The notes below the pieces were generated by a model, which did not search any database, was not told where the DNA came from, and saw only the letters and a list, made by a program, of their open reading frames with translations. Shown here one piece after another: positions 1-13,216 of a stretch of 64,000 nt of DNA (positions within the stretch are counted from its first letter, which is position 1; the number at the start of each line of letters is the position of its first letter). Source of the DNA: Drosophila pseudoobscura (taxonomy: Eukaryota; Arthropoda; Insecta; Diptera; Drosophilidae); assembly GCF_009870125.1 (NCBI RefSeq), contig NC_046680.1, forward strand, positions 16,945,501-17,009,500. The letters are read 5' to 3'. The translations under genes and the position numbers were made by a program.

Positions 1-3000
1 TGTCAAATTATTTTGAAGTGTTTGGACAGATTTTTATTTCTTTCTGTTTTCTTTTCTTTTTTGCAAATAATTTGATATGTTCCCTTGAAAGCAAAGCAAA
101 TTTTTATTGCTGGGCGTCCACTTCCGCGGCAACAGCTGCGGCATGCCCCGACAGGCGGGGAAGAAGGGAAGAGGCGGACTCAGGACTCAGTCAAGTACGA
201 GATAAAAACCTTTAATCGTGTATTCGTAAATCTTCATATTTTTCCAATCAAAAGACGTCTAGTATTACAAAATGTATCGTGGAGGAAATGAAATGATCAA
301 ATTGAAAGTATTTTCCATGCCTTAACATTTACTAAGCACCTAAAGGTCACAGTGGGATTCCCCACCTTCTCTGGTTACCCATCGATTGGAAAGACTTTTC
401 GCCTCCCTCCCTGTGGGCTCCAGTTTCAAAGAGTTAACAGCTTTAGAACGAGAGTATTATTATAATCATCATCATAATGAAGCTGAAAGCTGACTCGGGG
501 ACTGAAAGGTTGAGAGAAATAGTATGCTAAAGTCATTTGAAGGCAGAAATGAAGACATTCCAATTCAAAAGCTATCCGTTTCGGTATCGGTATCGTCTTT
601 CAGGTTTTCGTGTTCCAAATTGGTGCTAAATGCGCTGGCGTTTCAATTTCCAACAATTGAGATAAATCGGAAGTTTGGCAGCCAGCAGAAATACCTTATA
701 ATCATTATCATTATAATGCATATGAGGGCTCTGTCTCCGTCTCCATCTCCGACTTCGACTCCGACTCTGGGTCCCAGGCTGAGGTGCGTGCATGCACCTT
801 GCGGCGCCTCGCATTATCACTTGGCCCATAAATTTCTCCCATCTGAATGTGAGAGCCACCTTCCCCTAGCTCTTAGTGCTGCCGCAATTTTAGTTCGAGT
901 TTAATATGTGTTCTGTGTGGTTCCCGTTCTCGTGGCTGACAAACTTTGAGTGCTTTTATTTGGACGCTTTATGGCGGCTAAAAGATTCTACTACGAGTAT
1001 ATAAAAGCAAAATATGCCGCTCCATTTATGTTTTTCCTTCGTGTCTGTGTCTGAGTCTGGCCTTTTTTGTTGTTGTGCTGTTGTCTTGTTTCATTTATTG
1101 GCATTTTGAAACTTTTTACGATCCCAGTCACAGGCCTTTGTCCACTCGCATCGGCACTCTTTGTGTGGCATTTGGTAGGAGCTGAACAAAAAAAAAAATT
1201 AAGAAATCTCAAGAGAAGAACATATTTTTATGGAATTTTATGGTTTGTATTGTGGTATTTTTGTTTAGAGGTAGACACACTTGCACAGTAGAACTGCCTT
1301 TTCCAAAGGCAAACCCTTTCAAGGCCTTGATAGCCAAATTATTGATTCTCTTTTCGGGTAAATGCTAGATTATCGTTGATGTTTTTGCTTTAAATTTTAC
1401 CATCCTCACACATCTATCAAAGGCGTTCTATAGTTTGCATAAGTTTTATAGGAATTGACATCCCTTTCAGGACTCAAACTTTCCCTTTGACCCTGCATGA
1501 GGCGAATGAATTATCGTACTTTTCCAAGGGCCATTCAATCGCCTTTCCCACCTGCTTTTGTTAAAAACAATTCAAATTTTCTTTGACTTTCTTTCGAGAG
1601 ACTCTCCGCTAATTCATTCAAAAAACAATGGACTCAAAATCCTGCCAAATCCTGCCGCCCTCACACTCCCACTTTTCCTGTGGTAGCAGTGCCACATTAG
1701 ACCTGTTGGGGTCTGCTGGCCCCACACGCTTTCCACACTTCTCTTTGGGATTTTTTCACTATTCTCACTGGAATTTTTCCATTTTCCGCCTGTGCCGCCG
1801 CCGTTAAGGCTGTCATTAACCCAGATCTGAGCTACTGTGACCGCAGCTGCGACTGCATTATATTGGCGGCTGTGTGTCGTGTAGATACATTTTTTATGGA
1901 CCGAGATTTAAATAAAATTAAAATTGGATCCTGACTTTATGCAAAACTTTATGGGAAATGGAAAATCGAAAACGGATGAAAAAAAGGAATAGCAACGTCT
2001 CCCATATCGTTTATTATGATGGAAATTAGCATGCAACCGATTACGGAGAATCCAAAAAATCAAATGTGATGGAAATGTATAAGAAAAATATGGAAATGCA
2101 CATCTGCTACCTCAAAAACCTTTAAAACATGAATGAAATTTCACCAACTTCTTTTCTGTTCTTTTCTCTGCTGACCAATCATAAAAATTTGACAAATTGC
2201 ATTGAACCGAAAAAGAGGTATCGCCTTGATCATTTTTGGTCGATTAATGGATGTTATTAAGACATAAATAACAGTGGATGCCATTTATAATATGCACATA
2301 TACATACATACATATGTATGTATGTACGAGGTATGGCAAAAAACGGAATCTCTGACGCCGGCACCTCGCTCCATCGTCCGCAACGTCTTGATGTTGTATC
2401 TTCCCCAATATGTCACGAGACTGCGCCGGGCCTGCACCAGAGAGGAGTTGCCGGTGAGCATCAAAGTGATTAATTAAAACATTTTTGCATATTACAAGCA
2501 TTTCGACTTTGAACTTGATGGCGGGTCTGTCTCTGCCTCTCCCTCTGCCTCTGTCGGGCCCCGCTAGAGGACCGAACACACATTACCGACACCAATACCA
2601 ACACCAGGACAGAACCGAACAGGACAGGACACACGCAACATAATGCCAGAGACTTGGACTTCTGCTCTCGTCTGCTCCGTCACTCAACGAGTCGGAGGGG
2701 GACTGGCGCTGGGTGTGGATCGGGGAGATGATGCACATGTTGCCCCGTTGCTGCTTAAAAGTAAAATTGTGTCGATTTCAATAATGCAAGAGACCCATTA
2801 CACTTATAGTCATGTGCGTGCCTGCTCTGGCATTTTGTGCAGGCATTCCATCAAAGCGCTGTACACGACCGCAAAGGCCCAGAAGGTACCCAGATCCCGT
2901 CCCATCCCATCCCGTCCCTAGTCACCAGTGCCGATCCCTAACCCGATCCCCAGACCCAGACCTATCATTGTCAAACAATTCATTAATTAAACATGCGAAT

Positions 3001-3934
3001 GTAGCACATTTTAATTTCGCACAACAGCTCTATACAGTACCCGAATGTCCGCTCCGTATGCAACTCTATAAAGTGCGCCTCCGACTGCCTGACTGCCCGA
3101 CTTTACCCCCTGGCTATAGTTCTCAATTCGTAGTGCCCCGTGGCGGGGCGAATGGAGACCTGCGTGTCAAAAGACATCATTTTCTACACGACCAGATGGC
3201 AGGGGCCGAAAGACTGGGCCTGGCCCAAATGATCGAAGCCCTCAAAAAGTTATGCTTCCTCTACAAAAATCTACATACAGCTAAGTGCTACATGAACTTG
3301 GGTGTTGCACACACCTCTCACACACACAAAGAAAGGACGGTCCCGGGTTCTGCCATTCCCCAGGGCTGACTGATGTAGCTCACTGATATGGCAAACACAT
3401 AAAAAATCTTCATACGATTAAAATATATACATACATACCATATATGAAGAATATATTCTCTAAATGAGAAATGCAGAAATTATTGGATGGATTACCCAGG
3501 GATTTACAACGACTTGGCTGTATTTCTTCTTATTCGAATTTAAAAAAATATATATACTTACTTTACAGTTTAAAGTAATAATACTCTCTAATACTCTTCT
3601 ATGATATCTGAATATCAATATTTACTTAACATTAAACACTACACTGCATTTAGTAGCTGCCTGGTATTCAAGACTGATGATGAATACAACACACTTACAT
3701 ATAGTAAATACATTAATAATTGTTCAATAGTAATTGGAATAAAATAGATTACATACATATGTGAAATCGGGTTTTTATGAACCATTATGAACCCCACTAA
3801 TAATAATAATAATAGAAACTATGAAAAGTGCAAGACGTAACTTACGACGAAAAATATTACTCCAAGAGACTTGTAACTCTTAGTAAAAGTTACTAAGTTA
3901 AAAATAAAAATATAACTTATTGAAATTTATTAAA
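1..3934. other. Non-coding DNA, no supported gene
   Basis: No reading frame here resembles a known protein, and the open frames are short, overlapping and low in complexity. The stretch holds poly-T/poly-A runs, AT-rich DNA from about 3,380 to 3,930, and a palindromic TACA/TGTA microsatellite at 2,301-2,326. A GC-rich island of about 130 bases at 2,330-2,461 is described under findings. It could be intergenic or part of a long intron of a gene outside the window. Confidence 0.7.
2301..2326. repeat. Palindromic (TACA)n/(TGTA)n microsatellite
   Basis: Runs of TACA turn into TGTA around a central CATATG, giving a perfect 26-base palindrome that could form a cruciform. TATG/TACA tracts of this kind are common in Drosophila and are often attached to dispersed mobile repeats. 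Confidence 0.85.
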
Positions 3935-4310
3935 TTTGTATACCCGCTAATCGAAGAATATTTCTTGCGCCTGTGGATGTGTGTAACACACAGAAGGGAT
4001 CGTTTCCGACCCCATAAGGTATATATGTACATTATTGGTCCACAACTTTGAAGATTCGCGAGGACCAAAAACACTGAACCGTAGAGAATGACCATAGCTA
4101 GCAGATTGCCGAGTCTGGATCAGATCGGATCAATATTATAGCCAGAAGGAAGAAACGAATCTTTAGTGGCTACGCAACGCCTTCCACGAGCTTACTCATT
4201 CCCTCCCTTTCACACACGCTATTCATCGTGCAGTGTGCGCCTTCTGGCGGAAGGAGCACCATTAAGCGGCTGATGTTTGTGTGAAAATATAAAAAAAGAG
4301 ACAGATGTAA
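3935..4310. mobile_element. Dispersed repeat, DINE-1/helentron-like fragment
   Basis: The stretch begins with a TATACCCGCTA-type end. It continues with a GCGCCTGTGGATGTGTGTAA block, a CAGAAGGGATCGTTTCCGAC block, CCCATAAGGTATATAT, GCCGAGTCTGGATCAGATC and TATAGCCAGAAGGAAGAAAC. From memory, this order of blocks is typical of a very common dispersed non-coding repeat in Drosophila genomes, usually assigned to the DINE-1/INE-1 (helentron) group. It has no coding capacity. The family name and exact ends are recalled rather than computed, so treat both as approximate. Confidence 0.5.
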
Positions 4311-5354
4311 ATTAAAAATGTAAAGAAATATGGAAACGGATAAAATATATATACAAATTTGCCAAACGGTTCGAGTGATTTTTATAAATTTTTGGTCTGG
4401 CAAAAAAGTTAAACAGCGATAGCAAACGACATATAAAATATGTTGCATAAATTATAAGCTCTGAATACTGACTGTAACCCTCTTTACTATATGTATACAT
4501 AAAATCGAGTTCTGAAGATTTTAAAGATTGAAATGGAATTAATTGATATTTTTGGCGACTCTTGTGCAGCCCTGGTCTACAGGTCTGAGCGTCCTGGGCA
4601 TTTTGCGGTCATATTGTCTGCCGCAGCTCTGCTGTAGCGCTACCTTTAAATAAATTAAATAAAAATTATACAAGTGGCGCAGCATAATGAGCGCTGGAAG
4701 CGCTTTTGCAGTTACTTTTGCCTCAATGGCCAGACGGACCACAGCTCTGGTCGGTGGCCAGGAGGGAATCTGGGATATGGTAGAGTCGGCTGGCGTTGGC
4801 CACTGGGGCAACGGTGCATGTGGCATGGCTGACTGAATGCCGTTGCGTGTGTGCCATAGTGTGTGTGGCACTGTGTGTGTATGCGTATCTGTGTGTGCTG
4901 GGGTGAAATTAATGTGTTGTAAAAATTAATTAATTTTGCAAATTATATATTTTATGCATTGTAAAAACCTTTCTTTTTGAGAAGGTGAGCTTGTGCAGCG
5001 TTTATGTCGTTCGGTTTGGTCTGGTTCGGTTCGGTTTGGTCGGTTTGGGTCCTGGCCGTACCACAGGACGCGGCCTTAAATCAACAAAGACTTTTGTTGC
5101 AGAAATAACAGCAACACAGCTGTGCAAATATGCCCATTGTCACGATATGCGCAAAGATACATAGTACCTACCATGTGTATGTACGTATCGCATAAAGCCA
5201 GGCCAAAAGTTAAGACTGCGAATCATTTTGGCATAGCTTTGAGTGCACTTCATCAAGCGCTGTCATGTGCTAGTACTAGTGCTGGAGACTTTTGTGGCCG
5301 TTTCTCATTTCATACAAATTTTGCTCAAGTGTCAGTCAAATTAAGTTCATCATT
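4311..5354. other. Non-coding DNA with TG-rich and GGTTYGGT repeats
   Basis: No convincing gene. It contains an interrupted TG-rich run at about 4,846-4,900. A short region at about 5,009-5,050 is built from repeated GGTTTGGT/GGTTCGGT units. Confidence 0.65.
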
Positions 5355-5600
5355 TTTATACCCTTTTGTAGGGAGTATCATAATTGCTATTTATTCAGGG
5401 CTTTCTTGTTTCATCCAGGAACGAAGTATGTCTAGAGCAGTATCTCTCGCTACATGTTTTCGTGCGAAAAAGTACTACTAAACTAGTATATAGAGAAATT
5501 AAGGGGACTCCATTCAAAAAAGAGTATTTAAAACTTCTGTCTGCCAATATTTCTGATATTTTGGCTTGTGTGGCCGCCGTCAAAGTGTCAATTTGAAGGA
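5355..5600. mobile_element. Possible dispersed-repeat terminus (TATACCCTTTTGTAGGG type)
   Basis: The stretch opens with TTATACCCTTTTGTAGGGAG followed by TATCATAATTG. This resembles the frequent Drosophila repeat end of the form TATACCCTT-GCAGAGGGTAT-AAT. The interior is degenerate and non-coding. This is a weak assignment from one terminal motif. Confidence 0.3.
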
Positions 5601-6770
5601 TTGAGGAAAGATTTTATTATTTTATAAATAATTAAGGAGTATGCAATAAATTTTTGCCTTAAGTTTCAATGCAATCATTGACTCTCGAGGGAATTTTCAA
5701 GAGCCACAATTTAAATAGACAAAAGCCAACTTTTTGAGCTGTAATCGATTTGAATTATTTAATTTGTTGCCGGCTCAGATAATAGCATAAACGTAAGCTT
5801 GTTATGAAATTGTTATTTTTAATCCCCCATCTATGCATCTCTGCATCTCTCGTTCTGCTGATCCCCTTCGACATGCTCAGCAGCTCAGGAAACAGAGTTG
5901 CTTTAACTTTTCTGTGTTTTTTTTTTGGCGAGCTTCAAACCGAGAAGAGTCCCACATCAAACGCCCAAATGCCACTCACAGCCCCAATGATTTAGTTCCA
6001 CAGTGGCCGGCGCGATTTGTTTTAATTGCCTGGACCCTGAAAGAGGAATGCGAAAGCAACTTACTCACGATCTTAAGTCCGAAATTCGAATGAATTTGTT
6101 TCATTCGTTTTTGGGGCCAGGCAAAGCAGAAGAATCAGAAGCTCTTTCGGAGGCGGCTGTTCTAAATAAATTATAATTTCGGGCCGCGAATTCGTCGAAT
6201 ATCTTGGCACAAATCAACTGCTTAAGCTCCGCTCTTTCTCTCTCTCTCCCCGCACAAACACGCGAAACGCAGAGCCGAGTTCGTTTCCATTTCGGCCAGA
6301 TCAAAGCCAGAGACTGACGGACATTTGCGGTGGCGGAGTGATTAAAGGTGTGGCCATATATCAAAAGTGCAGCGCAGTCACAAAAAAAGCCGCACAGAGC
6401 TCTGCAGCATATGGGGATATCTGTTTTTATTACTTCCCTTTGTTATTTCAATTCCAAGCGTGACGTCAAAGCTATTTTTAATTAAGAAGTGTCCAAAAGA
6501 AAGCCCAGGTTAAGACTGCCAAATGATTTGTGCCTGGAGTTGGAACTGAAATATAATTTGGGTATTGTAAAAAAATCTTTGACTAATGCGTATATTCCAA
6601 GGAATAGTTGAAGGAAAGATTTAAAGGATTTCGAATTGCAAGTGCTCCCCTGATTCCTCTTTGCCACAATTTTCGCTGACAACATGCTTTCAGCCCAGGA
6701 AATTTATTAACCGACATTCTGCGTCAATGTCACGACAATGTCAAAGATTTCAGAAGATAGAAAAGGTGTT

Positions 6771-6792
6771 TGTGTGTGTGTGTGTGTGTGTG
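6771..6792. repeat. (TG)11 microsatellite
   Basis: Uninterrupted TG dinucleotide run, likely length-polymorphic. Confidence 0.95.
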
Positions 6793-9700
6793 CAGCATCT
6801 TGCTGCCATAATTATAATTAAGAACTGCAGGGCTTTAGGTTTTCCTGTCGGTGTGGATCTGCCTCTGACTAGCAGAAGCCACCCCCCGGGCACTGGCATC
6901 CTCCTCCGCCGCACCTCTCTAGTCTGCTCTGCTTGGCCCTGCTTGCTCTGCTCTGCCCTGCTTGCTCTTTTTTTTCATTTCATTTTCCTCTTGCTGCACC
7001 CCTAAGCGGTACACAGACGAAGGAACGTTGCTCGTGCCATGCTTGAATTGTCTTCAAATGTTGAACGCTAATTGGCGACTATTCCCGCGCCAGACCGAGC
7101 GCCATCCACTCTCCACCCCTAGCACCCGCCCATGTGGCGTCCTCTGTGCGTGAGGTAATTCCATTCCTTTGCTCTCTTCTGCTCGCCACACTGAGAGAAA
7201 TACCTGGAGTAGTATTAGGATTTATGTTTTCTCCAAAGAAAAGGCGAACAGTTTGCCAGGACTTTTAAAGTCATTGGCAATAGAATTTACGCAACTATTT
7301 AAAGAATAACATCCCATTTTCAGAGAAACAACATGGAAATTATCGAGTGCTACGCCTAATCCAACAGATGAAAATCCAATTTGCAATGAAGATTCAATAT
7401 GAGGGGTGGGGGGCTTATGTGGCAAATGCATTAACCAGGCTGTATAATTAATGCTAGAGCCGGAGGGTACCCGCCCTCCACCGCCAAACGAGTTGTGCCA
7501 GGGCGGTCGTTTAGTCGGCCGTAAATTTACGACAATTTTGTGAATCATTAAGCCAAACATTTTGCCGCTTGTTTCATTATGCATATGTATGTACGTAGAT
7601 ACAACACTCGAAGGCTGTACGGCCAAAAGCAATTGCCGCCGCAGCATGGGCGCATTACACGCTCGACAAACATGCGATTAACAGCAAACAATCCGAAGAC
7701 ATTGCCACAAAATTTATAACATTAAATGCAGCTCGGAAAAGCCAGCAGACAGCTGCTCGTTTTTCCATTGCCTCCAGCCTCGAGCATCCTACCTCCTACC
7801 TCCATTGTCGAATCTGCCTCTCACTCGAAATGGATGATGTAAAATTAAGTGTTAATTAGTTAGAAACCTGCAGGGCGCCTGCCGATGCAAAAGGCTTTGA
7901 TTTACATAGCCGTCACAAGAGAGGAGAGCGGCGGGCAGGAGCTCTACGAATTTTCTAATTTTCCATCGGAGGCCTCCATAGAAAGACCCACATTCATCAG
8001 TGATGCCCGGAATTAGTAGCCAGATCCCACGAAAAGCCAAGCAGTAACTCTTTCTTAAAGGAACTTTCTCAAAAGAACAGAATCATGCCGCTAGATGGAC
8101 CAGCACTGGGGGTTCCCACACACCACACACATCTCACACATCCTTGAACATCAATCAATGTAATGATCTTTCTCCCCCATTGACCTCGACTTTGAGGCGT
8201 TTTGATTGTGTTTCGTTTTGTTTATGCCGCACCATAATCAATATCAAATTTGTTTTTTCATCGTTAGGAGCGGTTCTCTTGGTTCATTTCGTTTTCCATT
8301 TGAGCCCTCTTTTGATCCTGCGAAGTCATGTTGAAAGGATCGCATCGGATCGGATGGGATCGGTTCGCAGCTGCCTAATGATTGCGCATCTTTAGCGCTG
8401 GAGGGGGCGCGTTAGAAGTCACACTTCTAAGAGAGAGACACTCTCTCGAGAGGGTCCATTAATCAAAGTGTTGGCTACAAATTGTTCAGGAGAATGCTTC
8501 ATTGTCTGGGCTATTGTGTTGTGGCTGGGCTGAGAACAGTATTCTGAACAGAGAGCGGGGTTTGGGGGATCTGGAGGATCGGGGGGCTGCTACCTGGCTT
8601 GCACATAAAATCAATCAAATTAACTATAAATTTCTCTTGGCTTTTGCATTTTCCGATATTATGCGAAATAATTTATGTTTAAGATGCCATAAATATTCAT
8701 TAGCACAGCGGCCCAGCATTCCGGGCACACTAAAATCGGGGTGTACATAGTTTTATGGGACCCCCTCACTGGCTCCTCCAGCACCCCACCAAAACCCACT
8801 CCCCGTGGCAACTATCTACATACATATACATATCTGCGTGTTAATGATCTTAGACCTGCTGCATATGTGGCTGCTGTTACAGCTCAGCTGCTGTTGGTGC
8901 TGCTGCTGCTGGAGGGGTTTCCTATTATTACCTTGGTGGCACTGACTCGGAGACCACTGTCCCTGTCCCTGTCCCTGTACCTGGGTGCACGGTAGCGGCG
9001 AGAGATGTCTGTAAAATCGCCAATAATGGCAAACATAAAACAAGTTAATACATTGTAGTTGGGACAGGCGATTCTTATGCAAATGCGGGGATGGTCGAAA
9101 ACGTTTTGTAACTGGTTTTGGAGGTTCATGGCTTATAATTAAGACTCAAACTCATACTCAAACTCAAGTTCGAGTGTGTCTCTTATTATGGGTATATTTT
9201 CTGATTTCGGGCATATATCATCTAAGCACACAGCAGCCGATGGCATTTGCATAACAATGCTCTAAAAAATCCGATGATCCCATGATCCATTGCTGACCAG
9301 CTTGAGAACAAGCAACTAAATGGCTTCATTTGCTACTTCTCCACATCCCCCTCTTGCTGCTGCTCCCACCATTCAGCCGCTCATCAGCTCAACGGCTTTT
9401 GTGCCGCTCTCCGCCAGGCATCAGCTGTGCGGCTAAGAAATATTAATGGCCTCTTTGGGCCCTGAAAAATATTGGTATTTAATTGGTTGTCACCTCGACT
9501 TTACCTTAAACAGTCGCACAGATCGCAGGCCTCAAAATCATGTATTATATTGTACTGGAAACCATTCAAAAGTCCATTCCCCTTATACCATCATAGCTCT
9601 ATATGGTAGTGGGGAAGTTCCACCTAAAGATGCTTCGCGTGGAATGAGTTTCATTGTCTCGGAGAAATCTAAGAATATGTTGGCTGGTTTTCAGGCTCTT

Positions 9701-12287
9701 TGCAATTGGAAAAAATACTATGTACGAATTAAAACAAAACAATGGAAGGCATGATACATATATTTTACATACTAAGTATTAGAGCCATCAATTTCTTTAT
9801 TAATTTTCATTTTAAATTTTAAACACGTAAAATTGATGTTCATAATTTCTTCAAACAAAATCTCCACAAATTGCTAAATATATTTCTTTTTGCAGGTAAT
9901 TATTTTCAAAAATGTCAAACCAAAAAAGAAACCTCTGAAATACAAAACAACTAAAATGCAGAACTAAAAGCGGGAAAAAATGTTAATTCTTTGAATCGAA
10001 GCGTTAAATACCCTTGGTTGGCCAAGAGGTTATTAATCAAGAAAATGAAAATAGATAGAGAAACTGCGCAATAGAGTAAGTGTCCCGTTCGATCCAAGAG
10101 AGTGAGAGGCGTGAGAAGTGAGAAGGCGAATGGGGTCCGCTCCCGCAACCTGCTCTCTCTACGGAACTTATTTTTCTCAATAATCTTCATTATTCTCTCT
10201 CGCTCATAAAACAAGGTGTCAAAGCGCTCTCCGTAGTGCCGAGCGTAAAATAAGACCCGAAAGAGAGTTAGCAGAGGGCAACCTTGTATAATTTCAATCT
10301 CCAAGTTCTATAGACTGCAGGAAGTCTGAGAGAGGATGTATTAGGGCTTGATGTGCATAGCCCTCGAAGTGCAACAACAACATAATGCCGCGCTAGTCAA
10401 TCCTTGATATGGAACTCTGTAAAAACCTGCCGTAAAACCTCTTGATCAATTTCTGAGCTTCCAAGAGACGTCGCACCCACAAAAAATGTGTTAGTTTATA
10501 AATTGCTATGAAGGCCGATTGCTATATACGACTATATATGTGTACAATAATCCGACATTGATGAAATACTTAACCAAATAGCGTGCCAGGCTTATATGGC
10601 GTGCACAAACGTCTGGCTAAGTCTAAAGCTCTCACGGCAAGAGTATAGCCAGAATTATATATACGAGTGCAGTATAAAGATGGTAAAGTCATAAAACTGT
10701 TGAATTGCACGTAAATCTCCAGGGCTTTGCACTCCTTTCCCAAAAACCAGAGCCAGAGCCAGGGCCAGGCAAGCGACACCATATCGCAGTCGAGTCGGCC
10801 AGCGGTCCCTGCCCTGCCAACCCCCTTGGCCCGTCGGAACTATTTCTATTCTGTGCAGAGATTTATTTTTATGCAACGCGTCTGCTGCCGTGGCAGCAGC
10901 AGCTCTAAGGTGGAGGTACCTCTGCCTTTTGCCTCGACCACGTTGCGCAAGTGGCAGCCGAAAACAAAATAAAAACTGAAGCCAGCTACGTGTAAAGAGC
11001 AGAAAAATCATATAATCGTCAAAAGTCACAGGAAACATATGCAAATGCCAGAGAAACTGACTGAGTGCCTCCGAATCGGACTCAGACTCAGACTTGGACT
11101 TGGATTCTCACTGTTCCAGCGGCGGTCCAGGCCATACCTAAGTACAGATGTATGTACGTCTGTCTGTATGTAAGATCCAAGACCCAATCTGCCCCGATCC
11201 CGGACTCTTTTGTTGTGTACTCGCATGCTCGTTTCGTTCTCGGCATGCAACAATAGCCGCAGTCGCCGCAGCAGCAGCCACACCACGTTTGGGCAAATGG
11301 TAGCAAATGTAACGATTTATGAATACACTCGCTCTTGAGAGGGTATTCAAACTATTGAATGCGGTGAGGGGAGAGAATTTCGCTTCTAACTAACAAAATA
11401 TCACTCTTCTTATGCTCTTATCAAAGCAATCACTGGATAACATTCCAATACACCTTTTTACAGAAATTCAGCAATAGCTCATCACAATTCTATAGGGAGT
11501 CTACAGTTCTTCCCCAAGGTTCAAGGGTATTTATACATCGTTGCCGCTTTCCCATCCATTTTAATGCCATTTTTTTGCGTTTGTTTTTTTTGCCGTTGCC
11601 TGTGCTGCATTCATTCATACAAATTTTGCGCGCTTGACAACCCTGAACAATGATGTACTTCATGTAAATTTCACTCGCCGCCTGACTGCCTCCTTCCCCG
11701 AGTGACTGACTGGCTGCCAGCCTCCCCACCTCCTGCATATGGGGTCGTTGATATGAAAAACCTAAAATGTTGCATATGTAAAGCGGTTCGAAAAGCCAGC
11801 CCTCCTCTCTGTTTCTGTGTGTGTGTGCACTCACACGGCTTTATTGATGGCAACAATAAATGCTGCCGGCTGTGGCAACATCCAAAGCTCAGCTCAGCCT
11901 CTCGTGTATGGCAGATTTGTATAAATTTAAGTTTTAGATACGCGGCCAACGGCAGCGGCAACGGCAGCTGTTGCATAACACAATTGAATTTGTTAAAACA
12001 AAAGAAGCAACAGCAGCAGCAATGCAAGAAAATAAAATCAAGAAACAGGAGCCAAAAAATACAAAAACAAATCAACGAAAGCTCAACGCCAACAGCAGCA
12101 AAAAAATATCCAACAAAGATACAAATTGCATTTCAGAATTTTCATTTTTTCCGTACAAGTAACATAACGTAACGTAACCCCTTCTCTAGTCATTTCCCAT
12201 CAGAAGCAACACCCGCGACGGTCTTCGTCGTCTGGCGTCGTTATGCCATCAACAAAAGTTGGCAGCGGCATCAACAGAGGCTGCAAC

Positions 12288-12311
12288 AACAGCAGCAGCA
12301 GCAGCAGCAGA
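12288..12311. repeat. (CAA/CAG)n trinucleotide repeat
   Basis: Two CAA units followed by an uninterrupted CAG run. It lies in an open frame that would give an alanine tract, but the surrounding frame shows no recognisable protein and is not supported as coding. Confidence 0.9.
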
Positions 12312-13190
12312 GGCAGCACCAGCCAAAAGGGCTGCCACATACTCCATCCTATGGCCGAGCTCAGAATCCAATTCGGCAACTCAGAGCCTGCCTGAGCGGA
12401 GCCGGAGAAAATACGCTCTTTGTATATTATTCCAAGTCGAAATGCCGTTTTGACGAGACTTCAAGATTGCCTGCGAGTCAAAGTCGCGTTGTCGATGGGG
12501 TTTTGCACTTCAACATCTTGGCAAAAGTAGCAAAAATTGATGGGGGAATCAAGAGAGTTGAGTGGAAACTTTAAGAGGCCTGGAATTTGGCAAGGAGAAA
12601 GATACTGGATCTGTACATTTACAATTTCCTATGTCCTATTAGGACATCTTTAGTTATGGCAAAATAAAGATATGCCTTTTAAATTCGAAGATAAAAAACC
12701 AAAAAAAAAAAACATATTCTATATGTCGGAGTACACAAAATAAATAATAAACAGGGTTTCGAATAGTTATAGAGAGGGGGCTCTCTCAATTAATTCCTCT
12801 AATTCTATATTGATGGTATTTTTCTTGGAACGATAGGAAGGAGATGAAAAAGGAGGAAATATCTGAGAGAGGAATGAAGGAGTTGATTGGCAAGAGACAC
12901 AGAGAGTAAAATGAACACTATTCTCCAACTAACACAAAGAAGGATCAGGATAAATTATAAAAAAATTAAACCTATACTTTTCGAACAGAGTTCTAATATA
13001 AAACCCACCAGTATGTCCTATTTTGTTAAACTTTTCCACCTGTGCCTGAAACTTTCTGGACTACCCTCTCAGGCCGTGTCCCTGCATATGCTAATGGGCA
13101 ATCTGTTGGGATCCCTGCTTTTGGGCAGTATTCCATCCCATCCCATAGCTCCCACTTCACCTTACACATGAATGACCGAATGACAAACTG

Positions 13191-13216
13191 CCCCCCATAG
13201 CCCCAACTATGGGGGG
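13191..13216. other. Perfect inverted repeat / hairpin
   Basis: CCCCCCATAG, a six-base spacer CCCCAA, then CTATGGGGGG. The ten-base arms pair perfectly. The flanks partly extend the stem, with CAAA before the left arm and TTTG after the right arm and a three-base bulge on the left side. Confidence 0.9.

Larger units (their letters stand above)
5601..13190. other. Long non-coding stretch
   Basis: No gene supported on either strand. Notable content is an 11-copy TG tract at 6,771-6,792, repeated CCCTGT units near 8,961-8,982, and CT/GA-rich DNA at 8,421-8,455 and 10,140-10,205. Repeated AGAGCC units lie near 10,748-10,772 and a CAG tract at 12,288-12,311. Open frames of 60-156 codons here are out-of-frame accidents of repeat-rich DNA. 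Confidence 0.65.
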
